Shown here piece by piece: positions 36,847 through 38,682 of a DNA stretch of 38,682 bases; the first letter of the stretch is position 1; each line of letters begins with the position of its first letter. The position numbers and the translations under genes were made by a program. The stretch is from Candidatus Competibacteraceae bacterium. Its GTDB lineage: Bacteria > Pseudomonadota > Gammaproteobacteria > Competibacterales > JAHEDQ01. The notes beneath the pieces were generated by a model, which saw only the letters and a list, made by a program, of their open reading frames with translations, was not told the DNA's origin and searched no databases. Location of the stretch: contig JAHEDQ010000013.1 of NCBI GenBank assembly GCA_024641125.1, forward strand, positions 1 to 38,682, read 5' to 3'.

Positions 36847-37587
36847 TCAGCTTTGCAGCCGCTCGCTGTCCAGACGCCAGATACTGAGCACCAGGAAGGC
36901 AAGGATCATGATCGGGTAGTAGAGCAAATCGCTGCTGTCGAACACGCCACGCAGCAACCTGTCCAGACGGGTGGCGGGCGAAAGGCCCGACAGGGGGCCG
37001 ATGCCGTCTCCGGTGGTGCTGAACAGCCACGCCACCAGCAGCAATCCCAGGGTTGCGAAGGCCGCTGCCGTTGGGCTGCCGGTCAGGGTGGACATGAACA
37101 GGCCGACGGCGGCGAATGCGGCCAGAGTCAGCCAGAGGCCGAGCAGTCCGGAGGCGAGTTTTCCGCTGTCCAACGTGGTGCCGAAGTACAGTGAGCAGAC
37201 CATGCAGACCACCGGCATCAGGGCCAGAGTCAACATGCCCAGGATCCCCAGGTACTTGCCCAACACGATTCCGGTCATGGACACCGGCGACGAGAACAAC
37301 AGCGCCAGGGTGCCGGCACGGCGTTCATCGGCGATCAGGCGCATGGACAAAAAAGGCACGATGAACAGGAACAGCCAGGCTGTCAGATTGAGCGTTGGCA
37401 TCACCACCCGGTCGGTGACGCCGGTGGGGCTGTTCAATGCCACCAGCTCCGCCTGGCCGTCCAGATGCTGGCTCACCAGTTCGAGGAATACCCAGGCGAC
37501 GACGACTGTGACCAGAACCATTGCAGCCCAGGCAAGCGGAGACGCGAACAAGCTTCTCAGTTCCTTAGCTGCGATGATCGAGGGCAT
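36847..37587 (-). CDS. ABC transporter permease (GldF-like)
   Basis: 246 residues from ATG 37587 (PSIIAAKELRSLFASPLAWAA is the standard ABC-2 permease start); a longer frame from 37677 would read into the ATPase gene. Six membrane helices are predicted by eye: about 21-40, 66-84, 110-130, 145-165, 172-190 and 215-232. Its ATG overlaps the ATPase stop (TGATG), so translation is coupled. Confidence 0.9.
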   Translation of the reverse strand: MPSIIAAKELRSLFASPLAWAAMVLVTVVVAWVFLELVSQHLDGQAELVALNSPTGVTDRVVMPTLNLTAWLFLFIVPFLSMRLIADERRAGTLALLFSSPVSMTGIVLGKYLGILGMLTLALMPVVCMVCSLYFGTTLDSGKLASGLLGLWLTLAAFAAVGLFMSTLTGSPTAAAFATLGLLLVAWLFSTTGDGIGPLSGLSPATRLDRLLRGVFDSSDLLYYPIMILAFLVLSIWRLDSERLQS

Positions 37588-38555
37588 CACGCTGCGTGCG
37601 CCTCCGCGCCGAGTGTAAGTTCGACGAACACTTGCTCGAGGCTGCGTGACTCGGTCTGGATCGCGGTTAGCCGCCAACCGTGTTCACAGGCTGCGTGCAC
37701 CATCGCTTCGGCGCCGGCGTCGCCGCTGCTGTGGCTCAACCTGAAGCGGCCGTCACCCAGCGATTCCGCCGCTGTAACCCCGTCCAGCTGGCGCAGGGCC
37801 TCCACCGTCGGCGGCGCCGCCAGGTGCAGCACCAGTGTAGTCCCTGCTGACGGCTGATCCATGTCAGCCAGGTCGGCGGCGTAGACCGAGCGGCCTGCGT
37901 GGATGATCAGGACATGGCTGCACACCGCCTGGATTTCACCCAACAGGTGGCTGGACAGTATCACCCCATGGTCCCGGCCCAGGGAGCGAATCAGGCGCCT
38001 GATTCCGCGTATTTGAATCGGGTCCAGCCCAACCGAGGGTTCGTCCAGAACGACGACGGCAGGATTGTGGACGATGGCCTGGGCGATGCCAACGCGCTGT
38101 TGAAAGCCCTTTGACAGGTGCCGGATGAGTTGCCGTCGATGGCCCAGCAGATCGCAACGCTGGCAGGCCAGATCAACCGCCTCGGCCACTGCCGGTGCGG
38201 GCACGCGCCGCAGGCGCGCCGCATAGCCCAGATATTCTCCCACCGTCAGCTCCGGATAAAGCGGTGGGTGTTCCGGCAGGTAGCCGATCATCGCCTTGGC
38301 CGGAATGGGCTGATCCTGAAGCACATAGCCACCCACCCGAACCTCACCGGCCGTTGGCGCCAGGTTTCCCGTCAGCATCCGCAGGGTGGTGGATTTGCCC
38401 GCGCCGTTGGCGCCGAGAAAGCCCAGCACCTGACCCCGGCGCAGTTCGAAACTGACCCCCGACACTGCAGGCATGCCGGCGTAGTCCCGCCTCAGCGCTT
38501 TTGCCTGAATCAGTATTTCGTTCAGAACGATGGTTCCTGTTTCATGGGGCCCCAA
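37587..38555 (-). CDS. ABC transporter ATP-binding protein (GldA-like)
   Basis: 322 residues from TTG 38555, the only upstream start in frame; the exact start is uncertain. Walker A GANGAGKSTTLRML (about 43-56), the Q-loop region IGYLPEHPPLYPELT, ABC signature LSKGFQQRVGIAQAI (about 146-160), Walker B VVVLDEPSVGLDP and switch His SSHLLGEI. The C-terminal 90 residues are the regulatory extension common in this class. It is the first gene of the unit that also holds the permease, GldG-like and DUF4340 genes. Confidence 0.9.
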   Translation of the reverse strand: MGPHETGTIVLNEILIQAKALRRDYAGMPAVSGVSFELRRGQVLGFLGANGAGKSTTLRMLTGNLAPTAGEVRVGGYVLQDQPIPAKAMIGYLPEHPPLYPELTVGEYLGYAARLRRVPAPAVAEAVDLACQRCDLLGHRRQLIRHLSKGFQQRVGIAQAIVHNPAVVVLDEPSVGLDPIQIRGIRRLIRSLGRDHGVILSSHLLGEIQAVCSHVLIIHAGRSVYAADLADMDQPSAGTTLVLHLAAPPTVEALRQLDGVTAAESLGDGRFRLSHSSGDAGAEAMVHAACEHGWRLTAIQTESRSLEQVFVELTLGAEAHAA

Positions 38556-38594
38556 TGGTAGCCGGGTTCGTCGGTCGCATCACCTGCAATCCAT

Positions 38595-38615
38595 CAAGCG
38601 AGGTTTGATCGCTTG
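38595..38615. promoter_or_regulatory. Inverted repeat upstream of the Gld-type ABC operon
   Basis: CAAGCGA (38595-38601) and TCGCTTG (38609-38615) are perfect 7-base arms around a 7-base spacer, 40 bp upstream of the ATPase start codon. A short operator is plausible. No T-run follows, and no promoter is clear. Confidence 0.4.
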
Positions 38616-38682
38616 CAGCAATCGCGCCGGCGCTTTGCCCTTTCTGGTACGAGGCGGATCGAGCGGAGCTGGCTTGTTGCCG

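Overview
The window is high-GC DNA from a gammaproteobacterium. The evidence is the conserved order rpoH-ftsX-ftsE-ftsY / rsmD-coaD-ferredoxin / mutM, a PilL/ChpA-type hybrid chemotaxis kinase, a MaeB-type malic enzyme with a phosphotransacetylase tail, and a comF-bioC neighbourhood. The possession of both a caa3-type and a cbb3-type terminal oxidase points to an aerobic or microaerobic respirer. I cannot name a genus from sequence alone.

Layout, left to right. (1) 1-5218: the end of a type IV pilus/twitching chemosensory cluster, with a 5'-truncated ChpA/PilL-like kinase and a CheW-like adaptor. (2) 5247-7547: maeB on the minus strand. (3) 7548-10196: a repeat-bearing intergenic region, comF on the minus strand, a small membrane protein and bioC. 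(4) 10396-19007: a caa3-type cytochrome c oxidase cluster (DUF2244, coxB with fused cytochrome c, coxA, a 36-residue membrane protein, ctaG, coxC, a convergent DUF2909 gene, SURF1, a CX3C membrane protein, ctaA, ctaB). (5) 19184-27725: a complete cbb3 oxidase cluster (ccoNOQP) with its maturation genes ccoG-ccoH-ccoI-ccoS and a tiny unannotated membrane ORF. A bidirectional terminator closes it. (6) 27840-31630, minus strand: rpoH, ftsX, ftsE, ftsY. (7) 31745-33197, plus strand: rsmD, coaD and a YfhL-type ferredoxin, then a decayed EAL-domain relic and mutM on the minus strand. (8) 34433-38682: a second copy of the dispersed repeat, then a minus-strand four-gene Gld-type ABC operon (ATPase, permease, GldG-like, DUF4340).

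The genes of regions 4 and 5 form one contiguous 17-kb respiratory block. CtaA and CtaB make the heme A used by the caa3 oxidase. CtaG, SURF1 and possibly the CX3C protein serve its copper and heme assembly. CcoG and CcoI supply copper to the cbb3 oxidase, and CcoH and CcoS help assemble it.

The most notable items are: a perfect CIRCE operator (TTAGCACTC-N9-GAGTGCTAA) directly upstream of rpoH, implying HrcA control of the heat-shock sigma factor; a pair of dispersed MITE-like repeats about 27 kb apart; a 32-bp dyad upstream of the membrane-protein/bioC pair; a 28-30-residue membrane ORF at the end of the cco cluster; a FixH/CcoH protein with three extra predicted N-terminal membrane segments; and an ftsX gene whose homologous reading frame has no ATG, GTG or TTG start upstream of its first membrane helix.
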